32,292 bases of DNA, from positions 1 to 32,292 of the forward strand of contig NZ_BCQI01000036.1 of assembly GCF_001544355.1 (NCBI RefSeq), in the 5' to 3' direction. The position numbers were made by a program, and so were the translations under genes. This document shows, one piece after another, positions 23,816-31,633 of the stretch (position 1 is its first letter; every line of letters begins with the position of its first letter). Source of the DNA: Alicyclobacillus acidiphilus NBRC 100859. Lineage in GTDB: Bacteria > Bacillota > Bacilli > Alicyclobacillales > Alicyclobacillaceae. The notes below the pieces were generated by a model. That model made no database searches. It was not told the origin of the DNA and saw only the letters and a list, made by a program, of their open reading frames with translations.

Positions 23816-24454
23816 TCACCGTTTCAATGCGCGTTGCCGCATAAAGGTGTAACGGATGACTTGATCTCGTTCTCTCTCTTTAATATCGACAAACCTCATG
23901 GAGGTGATGAAATTCCCAAGTTCATCTTCGCTCTGCCGAACAACTTGACACGGAATATCGAGCTTGAATTCGATGTAGGGCAAGACGAGTGATACGAAGA
24001 CGATGTCGCCCGGTTCAACGTCCAAACGCGTCTTATCGATCACAGCGAGTCCACCGCCGCTGATGTCGAGCGACTGCGTGACGTATTCCTGATTTGTCCG
24101 CTCCACCTGGAGTTTAACCCTGGTATCAATGGAGATGCGAAAATACTCCCGCCGCTGGATTCGTTCCAAATCATCAGCCCGCTCCGGCGACAACAGTCGA
24201 ACAGCCGCCGTCGGAATATACGCAATACCCAAAATGGGCGATGAGTACTGGTATACGTCGCTTTCCGACGCGGCGTATTCGAGGCGCACCTTCGTGTCTA
24301 ATTGGATCTCCATATCTTTCATGGTGAACGGATGGGTAGGTACATCGATAAACAAAAATTCCTCGCTCACGTCCGCAACACGGGATTTGTAGTGTACCGT
24401 GTCTCCCTCTATTCGAAGCCTTACCGAAGTTCCTACGTGCGGTGTGACCGGCAT
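23816..24454 (-). CDS. motI: PilZ/YcgR-like c-di-GMP receptor (MotI/DgrA, YpfA)
   Basis: The 212-residue protein has an N-terminal YcgR-type beta domain (about 8-95) and a C-terminal PilZ domain (about 98-205). The c-di-GMP ligands are present: RREYFR with the RxxxR pair Arg102/Arg106, and DISGGG (130-135) as the [D/N]xSxxG motif. In B. subtilis, MotI bound to c-di-GMP slows the flagellar motor by acting on MotA. The gene sits downstream of sleB-ypeB as in B. subtilis. ATG 24454 follows GAGGGGG by nine bases; that ribosome site is in the arm of a hairpin that can form only on longer transcripts. Confidence 0.88.
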   Translation of the reverse strand: MPVTPHVGTSVRLRIEGDTVHYKSRVADVSEEFLFIDVPTHPFTMKDMEIQLDTKVRLEYAASESDVYQYSSPILGIAYIPTAAVRLLSPERADDLERIQRREYFRISIDTRVKLQVERTNQEYVTQSLDISGGGLAVIDKTRLDVEPGDIVFVSLVLPYIEFKLDIPCQVVRQSEDELGNFITSMRFVDIKERERDQVIRYTFMRQRALKR

Positions 24455-24463
24455 ACGACAAAT

Positions 24464-24505
24464 CCCCCTCTAACTGCTCTGTGTCCATTATACACAGGTT
24501 GAGGG
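24464..24505 (-). promoter_or_regulatory. motI leader: TATAAT in the loop of an SD-sequestering hairpin
   Basis: In minus-strand RNA, CCCTC (24505-24501), AAC (24500-24498) and CTGTGT (24497-24492) pair with ACACAG (24484-24479), GTT (24474-24472) and GAGGG (24470-24466). The last arm is the motI ribosome site. The DNA at the hairpin tip holds a perfect TATAAT (24487-24492), although no good -35 is seen. A transcript begun there would lack the 5' arm. Confidence 0.45.
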
Positions 24506-24523
24506 TGCACATGAGCGGTTCCG

Positions 24524-25807
24524 TTACAGCCGTCCGACAAATAATTCGCTTCCGTTGCGAGCGTCGAGCACGACTCTGTATGGTTCGTCTTGCAAGGAAC
24601 CGTCATAGATGATCGCAGGAACCCAGCTTCCATTCTGATCTTTCCAGATGACGTTCTCCGTCGTTTGAACATGGAATGAACTGCTCAGTTTGTTTTCCAG
24701 TTTCCCTGCCGTCATGTTTAGTTTGGGCATCTTCCAGTTTGCCGGGGGCAAACTGCCTGTTTCATAAAAACCAACCACTTGTCCGTTGTCCAAAGCGACG
24801 GTGACATGGATCGAAGAGCCGTACACCGTGTAGCCGCTGATGACGGGTTGAAAGGTGAAACGCGCATCGTGATCGATCTCGTACCCATTGGAGCGAACGA
24901 CGTTTGTATACCCCATTCTGCGAAGCCACGCCTTTGCGTCCTGGGCGGCTTGCGCAAAGTCGTATCGACTTGCCGTGGGAGTCGGCCGATCCCAATGCAG
25001 CGACAGAAGTCGACCATCCTTCGCTGAAACTTCCGCATGCAGCGTATCGTTGCCGAGGCGGCCTGTGACCGTGTAAAACGGCGCTCCCTGACCTTTGGTT
25101 TGCAGTGAAGCTTGCCACGACTGTGTATTGGACGCGTTGACAGCCTTCGCGACAACATTGATCGCTTTCGTCTTGGCGACGGTTGGGCGACTGATCTTCG
25201 TTTGTTGGACGGTCGTCTGGGTTGGAGCAAGTTGTTTCTGTCGCACAATTGCCCCCATCGCTTCGTCCATCCGACTCATCCCTGTGCTTGCCATCGATGC
25301 GGTTTGTCCCCCGTCCGTCCAAGTCCATCCCGGCGACACCACACGCTCTGAGATTTGGTTCATTTCGTCGACAGCGGACGAAGACGTGTTATACATGGCT
25401 TGCACTTGCGAGTGGACCGCCGGTGTCGGCCCTTGGTCCTGTCGAAGCCAAGATTCGACTTGATTGTCGACCTGCCTCAGGTACAACGCAAAGTGGCGAT
25501 CTGTCTGATTTTGATTTGGCAGCCTGTCGAGATCGTTCTGGGTCGCATACGCATATTTCGCCGCGTCGCTGAGATGGGCAAGGAACGAAGCGCGATCATT
25601 CGTGACTGCGCAAGCGGCCAAGGCGTCGCGTAAATTCTGCATATCGGCGACAGATTGATGGAACGCGCCAGAGTATTGCACATTGACCATCGTGGTCATC
25701 TGTTGTTGCCGAAGTTGTTCCCGATGTCCCCAAGCGTACGCCGATCCGCCTATGACCAACACTGCTGCGATGCCCGTTACAGTCCACCAGGTTGTTCGAT
25801 GGTTCAC
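24524..25807 (-). CDS. ypeB: Germination protein YpeB
   Basis: The 427-residue protein has an N-terminal signal anchor (about 9-27), a long helical, Gln-rich domain and C-terminal PepSY-like repeats (TVTGRLGNDTLHAEVSAKDGRLLSLHWDRP and later). YpeB is needed to stabilise and localise SleB in the dormant spore and is degraded during germination. The start is GTG 25807 with AGGAGG eight bases upstream; the nearer ATG runs directly into TGA. It is 19 bases downstream of sleB, and its ribosome site is in a small hairpin that also contains the sleB stop. Confidence 0.93.
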   Translation of the reverse strand: MNHRTTWWTVTGIAAVLVIGGSAYAWGHREQLRQQQMTTMVNVQYSGAFHQSVADMQNLRDALAACAVTNDRASFLAHLSDAAKYAYATQNDLDRLPNQNQTDRHFALYLRQVDNQVESWLRQDQGPTPAVHSQVQAMYNTSSSAVDEMNQISERVVSPGWTWTDGGQTASMASTGMSRMDEAMGAIVRQKQLAPTQTTVQQTKISRPTVAKTKAINVVAKAVNASNTQSWQASLQTKGQGAPFYTVTGRLGNDTLHAEVSAKDGRLLSLHWDRPTPTASRYDFAQAAQDAKAWLRRMGYTNVVRSNGYEIDHDARFTFQPVISGYTVYGSSIHVTVALDNGQVVGFYETGSLPPANWKMPKLNMTAGKLENKLSSSFHVQTTENVIWKDQNGSWVPAIIYDGSLQDEPYRVVLDARNGSELFVGRL

Positions 25808-25817
25808 ATGCGGTTCC

Positions 25818-25832
25818 TCCTATGATTTAGGA
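25818..25832 (-). promoter_or_regulatory. Small hairpin linking sleB stop to ypeB ribosome site
   Basis: In minus-strand RNA, TCCTA (25832-25828) pairs with TAGGA (25822-25818) around a five-base loop. The sleB TAA (25829-25827) spans arm and loop, and the AGGAGG of ypeB starts in the other arm, so a ribosome finishing sleB would open it. The stem is short, so this is a suggestion. Confidence 0.3.
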
Positions 25833-26678
25833 TGTGAAGATGTGGTGCCCAATGGTAATAATTTCGGGACGCGCCCACATCCAGGCATTGTTCGTCTTGG
25901 CTGGATTGAAGTAGAACAGTGCGCCGTGGGTCGGATCCCACCCTTCCACAGCCTCAGCGACTGCTTCTCGCGCCTCCGCATCCGGTTGCAGGTTTACTTG
26001 TCCATCTGAAACTGCGTCAAATGCTCCAGGCGCATAGATGATACCTGGAATGGTGCGTGGGAATTTTGGATCCTTCAACCGGTTCATGATGACCGCAGCA
26101 ATGGCAACCTGACCTTCAAATGATTCTCCGCGCGCTTCACCGTACACGACGTGTGCCATCAGGTTGAGATCATTCGGGCTGATGCCGTCGATGCTTGTGG
26201 AAAAACCCGCAGCCACTGCCGACGCAGCTGGCGAAGGCTGTGTTCCACTGGCTGGCGTTGGACTGGAGGCACTTGCCTGCGTAGTGCCTGCCGTCCCTTG
26301 CGTCGAACTTGAACCGGATGTCTCAGGGCCATTGCCGTCCATGCTGACGTTCCAGTTCGGCGTTGCGCTGACAAGCTTCATTTTGGTCTTCATGTCGACA
26401 TCGCCCGTGACGGGCAGTCCAAAATTGTATTGAAAAGTTCGTACTGACCAATACGTCTTCCAACCGAAGATGCCGTCATTTTTTCCCCAATAGTAACCGA
26501 GAAGGTGAAGTCTGCCCTGCAGCTCGTTGACGTCGTAACCTTGACTTCCGTAAATCAGGTTCCGAGCCGTAAATGCTTGTACCGTCGCTGGTTTGGCGAA
26601 TGGCGTCGCACAGCCGACCAGCGCCAGTACCATGGCAACTCGAAATACGCAGCGAAAACGCAGGAGTCCATTATGCAC
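25827..26678 (-). CDS. sleB: Spore cortex-lytic enzyme SleB
   Basis: The 283-residue protein has a signal peptide (hydrophobic about 12-34), a peptidoglycan-binding repeat (about 43-103, GSQGYDVNELQGRLHLLGYY), a Ser/Thr/Ala/Pro-rich linker (115-160) and a C-terminal lytic transglycosylase domain (about 168-283). The domain has VVYGEARGESFEGQVAIAAVIMNR, in which Glu181 is the likely catalytic residue. SleB cuts cortex peptidoglycan at muramic-lactam sites during germination. The start is GTG 26678 after GGAAGAGGG. It forms an operon with ypeB. A TGAATT at 26735-26740 might be a sigma-G -35, but no good -10 follows. Confidence 0.95.
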   Translation of the reverse strand: MHNGLLRFRCVFRVAMVLALVGCATPFAKPATVQAFTARNLIYGSQGYDVNELQGRLHLLGYYWGKNDGIFGWKTYWSVRTFQYNFGLPVTGDVDMKTKMKLVSATPNWNVSMDGNGPETSGSSSTQGTAGTTQASASSPTPASGTQPSPAASAVAAGFSTSIDGISPNDLNLMAHVVYGEARGESFEGQVAIAAVIMNRLKDPKFPRTIPGIIYAPGAFDAVSDGQVNLQPDAEAREAVAEAVEGWDPTHGALFYFNPAKTNNAWMWARPEIITIGHHIFTS

Positions 26679-26744
26679 TGAACCCTCTTCCTTCCATCAG
26701 AGACTAAGGCATTGCGTACGGCACGTATTATTTGAATTCAAAAA

Positions 26745-26777
26745 AAAAATATGCCTGCTGTCCGCAGGCATATTTTT
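26745..26777 (-). terminator. Strong bidirectional terminator before sleB
   Basis: A perfect 14-bp stem (26745-26758 with 26764-26777, core TATGCCTGC) has a 5-base loop and T runs on both strands: nine or more on the minus strand, five on the plus. It ends the transcript of the Cys-rich gene before sleB. Confidence 0.9.
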
Positions 26778-26822
26778 GAGCAATCGCACGCGCTTGTTTT
26801 ACGAACTCGTTTATTGTGAGCA

Positions 26823-26857
26823 ACATTGAGCCACTCGCTATGCGAGTGGCTCAATGT
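26823..26857 (-). terminator. 16-bp hairpin containing the stop codon of the Cys-rich gene
   Basis: A perfect inverted repeat, 26823-26838 with 26842-26857, has only a 3-base loop. The gene's TAG stop (26840-26838) lies at the tip, so the last five sense codons form the 5' arm. There is no T run, and a true terminator follows about 50 bases later, so this may be a 3'-end or stop-coupled element. Confidence 0.6.
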
Positions 26858-27044
26858 CAAAATCGCGATCATTATCGCACAAGCACTTCTTAAATCCTGT
26901 TTCAATATGGCCCTTCATATCTCTTACACCGCGCAAAATAAATGTCTCACCGCAGTTTCGACATCGAATGTGCACCTTGATTCGATTTACGACCGCGATG
27001 GCCGGTTCTTGCAGCGGAGTCGTTATCAACGTATCGGAACGCAT
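26838..27044 (-). CDS. Unknown 68-residue Cys-rich protein, possible zinc knuckle
   Basis: No family is recognised. The product has Cys28 and Cys31 (CRNC) followed by GETFILRG, then Cys54 and Cys56 (KKCLCDND), with His46 between. CxxC plus CxC could bind one zinc ion, and the CxNCGETFxLR pattern looks like a small zinc ribbon. The N-terminus is polar and the C-terminus acidic. ATG 27044 follows a run of six Gs, an adequate ribosome site, with about seven bases between. It is 51 bases downstream of the glutamate dehydrogenase gene on the same strand, so the two may be co-transcribed. The stop codon is at the tip of a 16-bp hairpin. Confidence 0.65.
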   Translation of the reverse strand: MRSDTLITTPLQEPAIAVVNRIKVHIRCRNCGETFILRGVRDMKGHIETGFKKCLCDNDRDFDIEPLA

Positions 27045-27095
27045 TGATGACCCCCCTATCTACGACAATCAATGTGTAACGCGCTCGCGCACATA

Positions 27096-28373
27096 TCACA
27101 CCCATCCGCGCCAGCGAACGGCCTCAGCCAGCTTTTGAACGGCGACGATATACGCTGCGAGTCGCATACTGACACCATATTTGGCAGACGCTTGGTACAC
27201 TCGGTGAAAGCTTGTCCTCATGCGAGCGTCCAAACGAGAATGAACTTCAGCTTCGTCCCAATAATACCCTTGATTATTTTGCACCCACTCGAAGTAGGAA
27301 ACAATCACATCGCCCGAATTCGAAACGATGTCCGGAACCACCAACACATCTCGTTCGGTCAGTACATCCGTCGCTTCCGCCGTCGTCGCACCGCTCGTTG
27401 CCTCGACGACAATCGATGCCTTGATGCGGCCCGCGTTCTCTGCGTTAATTTGATTTTCCGTCGCCGCAGGAACGAGAATGTCGCACGGCATTTCCAGCAG
27501 TTCTTTGTTGGTGATGCTGTCGCGATACAATCTGGTAACCGTCCCGAACGAATCGCGGCGTTCCAGCAGTTCATCGACATTCAATCCAGTTTCTCGGTAC
27601 AGCGCTCCATAAGCGTCGGAAATCCCAACCACCACAGCGCCAGCATCGTATAGGAACTTGGCTAAGTAGGATCCTGTATTCCCAAATCCCTGTACAATCA
27701 CACGTGCGCCCTCTAAAGAAATTCCTCGCACGTTCGCGGCTTCCTGTATTGTGATAGCAACACCGCGGGCTGACGCACCTTCACGTCCTCGAGTTCCGCC
27801 CAACACCAGCGGCTTGCCCGTGATGAAACCGGAGCTGTCGTGTTCGCGGAGACGCGCGTATTCATCCATCATCCACGCCATGTTTTGCGAATTGCTGAAC
27901 ACGTCCGGAGCCGGTATATCCTTCGTTGGACCGACAATCTGACTGATCGCCCGAACGTAGGCGCGGCTCACCCGCTCGATCTCGCCGAACGACATGTCTC
28001 GCGGATCGCACACGATGCCTCCCTTTCCTCCGCCGAAAGGAAGATCCGCAATCCCACAACGAATCGACATCCAGATGGCCAATGCTTCAATTTCCGATTG
28101 TGTGACATCGGGATGCAGACGGACTCCGCCTTTGGTAGGGCCGACAGCATCATTGTGTTGAGCGCGATAACCTGTGAACACTTTGACCGTCCCGTCGTCC
28201 ATCTTGACCGGAAAACGCACCGTCAAAACGCGAAGCGGAGATTTCAAAGTGTCGTACACTTGTCGATCATATCCGAGTACATCAAACGCTTGCGCAATGA
28301 CTTCCTGTGTCTCATCCAAAATATTTGGCTTAATGGCTTCTTTCGAAGACGAAGTGGATTCTGCTTGTGTCAC
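27096..28373 (-). CDS. gudB: NAD-dependent glutamate dehydrogenase
   Basis: The 425-residue protein has the Glu/Leu/Phe/Val dehydrogenase layout: GGVRLHPDVTQSE, PFGGGKGGIVCDP with the catalytic lysine, PAPDVFSNSQNMAWMMDEY and the Rossmann GFGNTGSYLAKF. It interconverts glutamate with 2-oxoglutarate and ammonia. Length and pattern fit RocG/GudB, which I cannot tell apart here. The frame opens at 28484, but GTG 28373 follows AAAGGTGG by nine bases and gives the family start. A TATACT -10 lies at 28428-28433. The neighbours mecA and pepV have separate signals. ccpA, a regulator of glutamate catabolism in Bacilli, lies about 3 kb upstream. Confidence 0.94.
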   Translation of the reverse strand: MTQAESTSSSKEAIKPNILDETQEVIAQAFDVLGYDRQVYDTLKSPLRVLTVRFPVKMDDGTVKVFTGYRAQHNDAVGPTKGGVRLHPDVTQSEIEALAIWMSIRCGIADLPFGGGKGGIVCDPRDMSFGEIERVSRAYVRAISQIVGPTKDIPAPDVFSNSQNMAWMMDEYARLREHDSSGFITGKPLVLGGTRGREGASARGVAITIQEAANVRGISLEGARVIVQGFGNTGSYLAKFLYDAGAVVVGISDAYGALYRETGLNVDELLERRDSFGTVTRLYRDSITNKELLEMPCDILVPAATENQINAENAGRIKASIVVEATSGATTAEATDVLTERDVLVVPDIVSNSGDVIVSYFEWVQNNQGYYWDEAEVHSRLDARMRTSFHRVYQASAKYGVSMRLAAYIVAVQKLAEAVRWRGWV

Positions 28374-28427
28374 AAAACCTGACCACCTTTGTGGAATATG
28401 AAAACATATAGGACAAACACAAACTAT

Positions 28428-28433
28428 AGTATA
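28428..28433 (-). promoter_or_regulatory. Candidate -10 for the glutamate dehydrogenase gene
   Basis: TATACT on the minus strand lies about 55 bases before the GTG start and just after the mecA terminator. The -35 region (TTTTGC at 17 bases) is weak. No convincing CcpA cre box was seen around it. Confidence 0.35.
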
Positions 28434-28477
28434 CACTGCATGTTCGCCCTGCAAAAGAAAACGCCTACGAGAAAAAT

Positions 28478-28504
28478 GGAGCAACTAGTCGAACTAGTTA
28501 CTCC
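28478..28504 (-). terminator. Terminator after mecA
   Basis: A 12-bp stem (28478-28489 with 28493-28504, core AACTAGT) has a 3-base loop and one G-U pair in RNA, followed on the minus strand by ATTTTTCTCG. It lies seven bases after the mecA stop. Confidence 0.88.
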
Positions 28505-28511
28505 ATGGGCG

Positions 28512-29132
28512 TTAAAGCAATGGAAAGCGCTCGACAATCGATTTCACGGCGTTTTCGCCAATGATCTCGGTGCCATATTCCTTCAAAACCGCTTCCGTCG
28601 AACTGCTCATCCGGCCATACTCCGCCATCAGTGAGGCGATGGTATGGTATGTTTCAGAGACCAAAGGATCGGTCACAACCAATTCATACATGTCTTTATA
28701 CCGATACAGTGTGCTCTCCAGATCATATTCCACCAATGTATGGCAAGCGGCGATGAGATCGTCAAAATCGTCGTACGCGTAAATCAAATTTGTCCCGATT
28801 GAACTCGAATAACTGGGATTGCGGTGGTGAATCAGCGTTGCCTCATCGTCATCGTCCGCATCGTCATCGTCCTGGCTTGAACCAGGAATGGCCGGAATGC
28901 GAGTGACAATGACTACCACACCTTCGGTTGGCATCGTGAACGCCTCAACAGAAATAGGACCCGCGATTTCAAAACCGACTTCCATGTAGGCGGTCTCCAT
29001 CATATCCCAAAACAAATCTTGAACCTTTTTGCCATTATGCCAAATTTCATCCCGATCAATCCCGCGTTCCTCGAGATCATCGTAACTGATAAAGATACGA
29101 ACTTTATCCCTGGCTATCCGTTCCACTCTCAT
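28512..29132 (-). CDS. mecA: ClpC adaptor protein MecA
   Basis: The 206-residue protein matches MecA: MRVERIARDKVRIFISYDDLEERGI at the N-terminus for substrate binding, an Asp-rich linker (about 88-97, DDDDADDDDE) and a C-terminal ClpC-binding domain with YAYDDFDDLI and YGRMSSSTEAVL. MecA presents substrates such as ComK to the ClpCP protease and drives ClpC hexamer assembly. ATG 29132 follows GAGGAGGG. A promoter-like pair overlaps the end of pepV, and a strong terminator follows, so it appears to be a one-gene unit. Confidence 0.93.
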   Translation of the reverse strand: MRVERIARDKVRIFISYDDLEERGIDRDEIWHNGKKVQDLFWDMMETAYMEVGFEIAGPISVEAFTMPTEGVVVIVTRIPAIPGSSQDDDDADDDDEATLIHHRNPSYSSSIGTNLIYAYDDFDDLIAACHTLVEYDLESTLYRYKDMYELVVTDPLVSETYHTIASLMAEYGRMSSSTEAVLKEYGTEIIGENAVKSIVERFPLL

Positions 29133-29188
29133 TCGGCGTTCCCTCCTCTATCCGCAGTGTGGCCGCCATTGGAACCGATTTGATCTAT

Positions 29189-29216
29189 ATTATAACGAAT
29201 TCGCGAGGCGTGTCAT
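29189..29216 (-). promoter_or_regulatory. Candidate sigma-A promoter of mecA
   Basis: ATGACA (29211-29216) and a perfect TATAAT (29189-29194) are spaced 16 bases apart on the minus strand. The pair overlaps the last codons of pepV and lies about 55 bases before the mecA start. Confidence 0.5.
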
Positions 29217-30569
29217 GGCTTCCGCGTAGATTTCAATACATGTCAGATAATCATCGAGTTCCCAATATTCATCCGGTTCATGCGCCAAGCCCGATTTTCC
29301 CGGAAACAACGCGCCGAACGCGACCGCGTTCGGAATCGTTCGCGCGTAAGTCGCACCGCCGGTCGTTTCTGGTCCGAGATCGTCGTCGAAAAACGAACGA
29401 TACACCTTCATCAGTTCCGCGACGACAGGCGAGTCGGGATCGACCCGCAGCGGCGCCAGATGTTCGACCAACGAGACGTGCCACTTATCCGGCAGATAGG
29501 TCTTCGCAGTCTCAACGATCTGTTCCACGTTGTGCGTGACCGGAAAGCGGATGTTGATAAAGAACTGAAACACGTCCTCGCGCAGTTCAGCTTTCGTCAG
29601 CGCCATCGTCAGCGGACCGGTATCCTCGTCAGCGCCATCGATTCCCAAGGCCCGGCCCGACACATCCCATGCGCTCACGGTTCGCCACATCGAAGAGTTC
29701 GAGACGGTTCCGCCGCTGAGCAGTTGCGCCATCCGAAGGATCGCGTTCACACCGGTTTCCGGTCGGGAAGCGTGCGCGGATTTTCCCTCGATCACGATGG
29801 ACAATCTGCTCTCTTCGAGTTCGATATGCGCGTTCAACTGCAGATCCCGGATCGCTTTACGCAGCTTCACCCCGTATTCCTGGGCGGCGGTTTCGGAGTG
29901 GCAGTCGATGGTTGCCACAGCTCGATCCGGAACGACATTAAAACGTTCGCCCCCTGAAAATTGCAGCACCTGGGCAGCCATGGATTCAGCGTCCGCAGGT
30001 ACTTCTATCCGCAGCGTGGCCAAGCCTTTTTCCGCGTAAATCAGTGGAAAATGAGCATCGGGCGTGAATCCCCCGAGAGGCTTCGGCTCGTAACGAAAAT
30101 AGTAATCCATGCACTTCCATTCGGATTCTTCATCGAGACCGAAAATGAGGCGAATTTTGCGCTTCGGTTTCACCCCAAGTTCTTTCAACGCGATAAGAGA
30201 CCAAAGTGTGCTCATCGCGGGCCCTTTGTCGTCGATCGCGCCACGCGCATAGACTTTTCCATTGACTATCGTCGCGTCAAACGGCGGATAGGTCCAGCCG
30301 TCACCAGCTGGCACGACATCGAGATGACTCAGGACAGCTATATATTCATCCGTATCCCCATATTCAACGTATCCACAATATCCATCCAGATTCTTGGTTC
30401 GCAGTCCCCATGATTCCGCGAAAGAAAGCATGTATGTCAGTGCCTTGGCCGGTCCTTCACCAAATGGACCTCCCGGCACAGGATGCCCCTTCGTGCTCTC
30501 AATACGCAGAAGTTCCTGCAGACTAGAAATCATCTGTTCTCGGCGTTCCTGTACAAATTGGTTAACCAC
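29190..30569 (-). CDS. pepV: M20-family dipeptidase PepV
   Basis: The 459-residue metallopeptidase has SHLDVVPAGDGW with metal ligand His82 and Asp84, GAIDDKGP with the bridging Asp, LDEESE (Glu147/Glu148, catalytic base and ligand) and the late HEPDEYWELDDY ligand histidine. PepV-type enzymes are cytoplasmic di-zinc dipeptidases that remove N-terminal residues from dipeptides. The start is GTG 30569 after GAAGGA with a nine-base gap. It is 44 bases downstream of ccpA on the same strand and is probably co-transcribed with it. Confidence 0.93.
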   Translation of the reverse strand: MVNQFVQERREQMISSLQELLRIESTKGHPVPGGPFGEGPAKALTYMLSFAESWGLRTKNLDGYCGYVEYGDTDEYIAVLSHLDVVPAGDGWTYPPFDATIVNGKVYARGAIDDKGPAMSTLWSLIALKELGVKPKRKIRLIFGLDEESEWKCMDYYFRYEPKPLGGFTPDAHFPLIYAEKGLATLRIEVPADAESMAAQVLQFSGGERFNVVPDRAVATIDCHSETAAQEYGVKLRKAIRDLQLNAHIELEESRLSIVIEGKSAHASRPETGVNAILRMAQLLSGGTVSNSSMWRTVSAWDVSGRALGIDGADEDTGPLTMALTKAELREDVFQFFINIRFPVTHNVEQIVETAKTYLPDKWHVSLVEHLAPLRVDPDSPVVAELMKVYRSFFDDDLGPETTGGATYARTIPNAVAFGALFPGKSGLAHEPDEYWELDDYLTCIEIYAEAMTRLANSL

Positions 30570-30603
30570 GAAACCAGTCCTTCAAAGTGACATATCTGCT
30601 TCC

Positions 30604-30623
30604 ATCGACTTCATCAAGTCGAT
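30604..30623 (-). other. Inverted repeat around the ccpA stop codon
   Basis: Arms ATCGACTT (30604-30611) and AAGTCGAT (30616-30623) form an 8-bp stem with a 4-base loop. The ccpA TGA (30616-30614) lies at the loop. There is no T run; pepV starts 35 bases later. Confidence 0.4.
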
Positions 30624-31594
30624 TGTCGCTCGACGATGTTATGAAGCAATGTGACAGAGTAGTTCTCCACCGGTTCGTCTTGAAGCAGTTTGGTCAGCAG
30701 TCGCATGGAAACCGCGCCAAAATCGTACATAGGTTGGGCGATGACGGTCATCTCCGGCCGGACCATCGTAGCGAGTCGAGTATTATCAAAAGCGATCACC
30801 TTGACATCCTCAGGTACCCGCTTGCCCATGTCTTGGATGGCATGAATCGCTGCCAACCCCAATTCATCGGACGCTGCAACGATTGCGTCAAGCTCTTGAG
30901 ACTCAATATATTCACGAACTTTGGACAATGCCACTTCATATCGGCCTTTGCCCGTTCGGATGACATGCAGGTCCATGTCCCTCATACGATTGCGCGCGCC
31001 CTGCAACCTCCGATCAGCGACGACCGATTCCCCTTCATCCGTCGTCACGAAGCCGATTCGCTTGCATGACTTTTCCAACAGAAAATGAACAGCATCGCGG
31101 CCAGCGCGATAATTGTCTATATTGACAGACGGAATTCTCCGCTCCGGATCCTCTGTGGCGCAGAGTACGACGGGAATCTGCGCTTCTTCAAAAGCATCGA
31201 TTTCCTGAGAACTCAGGACATTGGTCATATAAATAATGCCATCAACCTGTTTCTCCCACATCGTTCCAACTAAGCTAACCTCACGCTCCACTTGAGCGTC
31301 CGAATTCACCAGAATGATATTATAGTCGTACATATTCGCAATGTCTTCTATACCGCGAACCATCTCCGCGACGAAAGCAGCCGAAACGTCTGGCACGATC
31401 ACGCCGATGGTTCTCGTCCGCTTGCTGGCTAGTCCGCGCGCGACGGCGTTCGGTCTATAACCAAGGCGCGAAATGGCATCTAGTACTCGCTTCTTGGTAT
31501 CATCCTTGACTACTGCAGTACCGTTGATCACTCGTGAAACGGTTGCCATCGAAACCTTCGCCTCACGTGCGACATCATAAATGGTTACTGGCAT
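30614..31594 (-). CDS. ccpA: Catabolite control protein A
   Basis: The 326-residue LacI-family regulator has the N-terminal helix-turn-helix TIYDVAREAKVSMATVSRVING and hinge NAVARGLASKRT that match CcpA almost residue for residue as I remember it. The YNIILVNSDAQ and KQVDGIIYMT stretches of the core follow. With HPr-Ser46-P, CcpA binds cre sites to repress or activate carbon-catabolite genes. The frame opens at 31633, but ATG 31594 follows GGAGG by eight bases. A short hairpin ATGCC/GGCAT (31615-31628) lies just before the ribosome site. A TATAAT is at 31660-31665. Confidence 0.96.
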   Translation of the reverse strand: MPVTIYDVAREAKVSMATVSRVINGTAVVKDDTKKRVLDAISRLGYRPNAVARGLASKRTRTIGVIVPDVSAAFVAEMVRGIEDIANMYDYNIILVNSDAQVEREVSLVGTMWEKQVDGIIYMTNVLSSQEIDAFEEAQIPVVLCATEDPERRIPSVNIDNYRAGRDAVHFLLEKSCKRIGFVTTDEGESVVADRRLQGARNRMRDMDLHVIRTGKGRYEVALSKVREYIESQELDAIVAASDELGLAAIHAIQDMGKRVPEDVKVIAFDNTRLATMVRPEMTVIAQPMYDFGAVSMRLLTKLLQDEPVENYSVTLLHNIVERQST

Positions 31595-31633
31595 GATGCC
31601 ACCTCCACCTTCACATGCCTTATGGCATTCCAC

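Noticed and set aside
26679-26744. Sigma-G promoter for sleB
   Set aside because: TGAATT resembles a -35, but no CATACTA-like element lies 17-18 bases downstream.
28374-28477. CcpA binding (cre) site before glutamate dehydrogenase
   Set aside because: No stretch fits the TGNAANCGNTTNCA pattern well enough.
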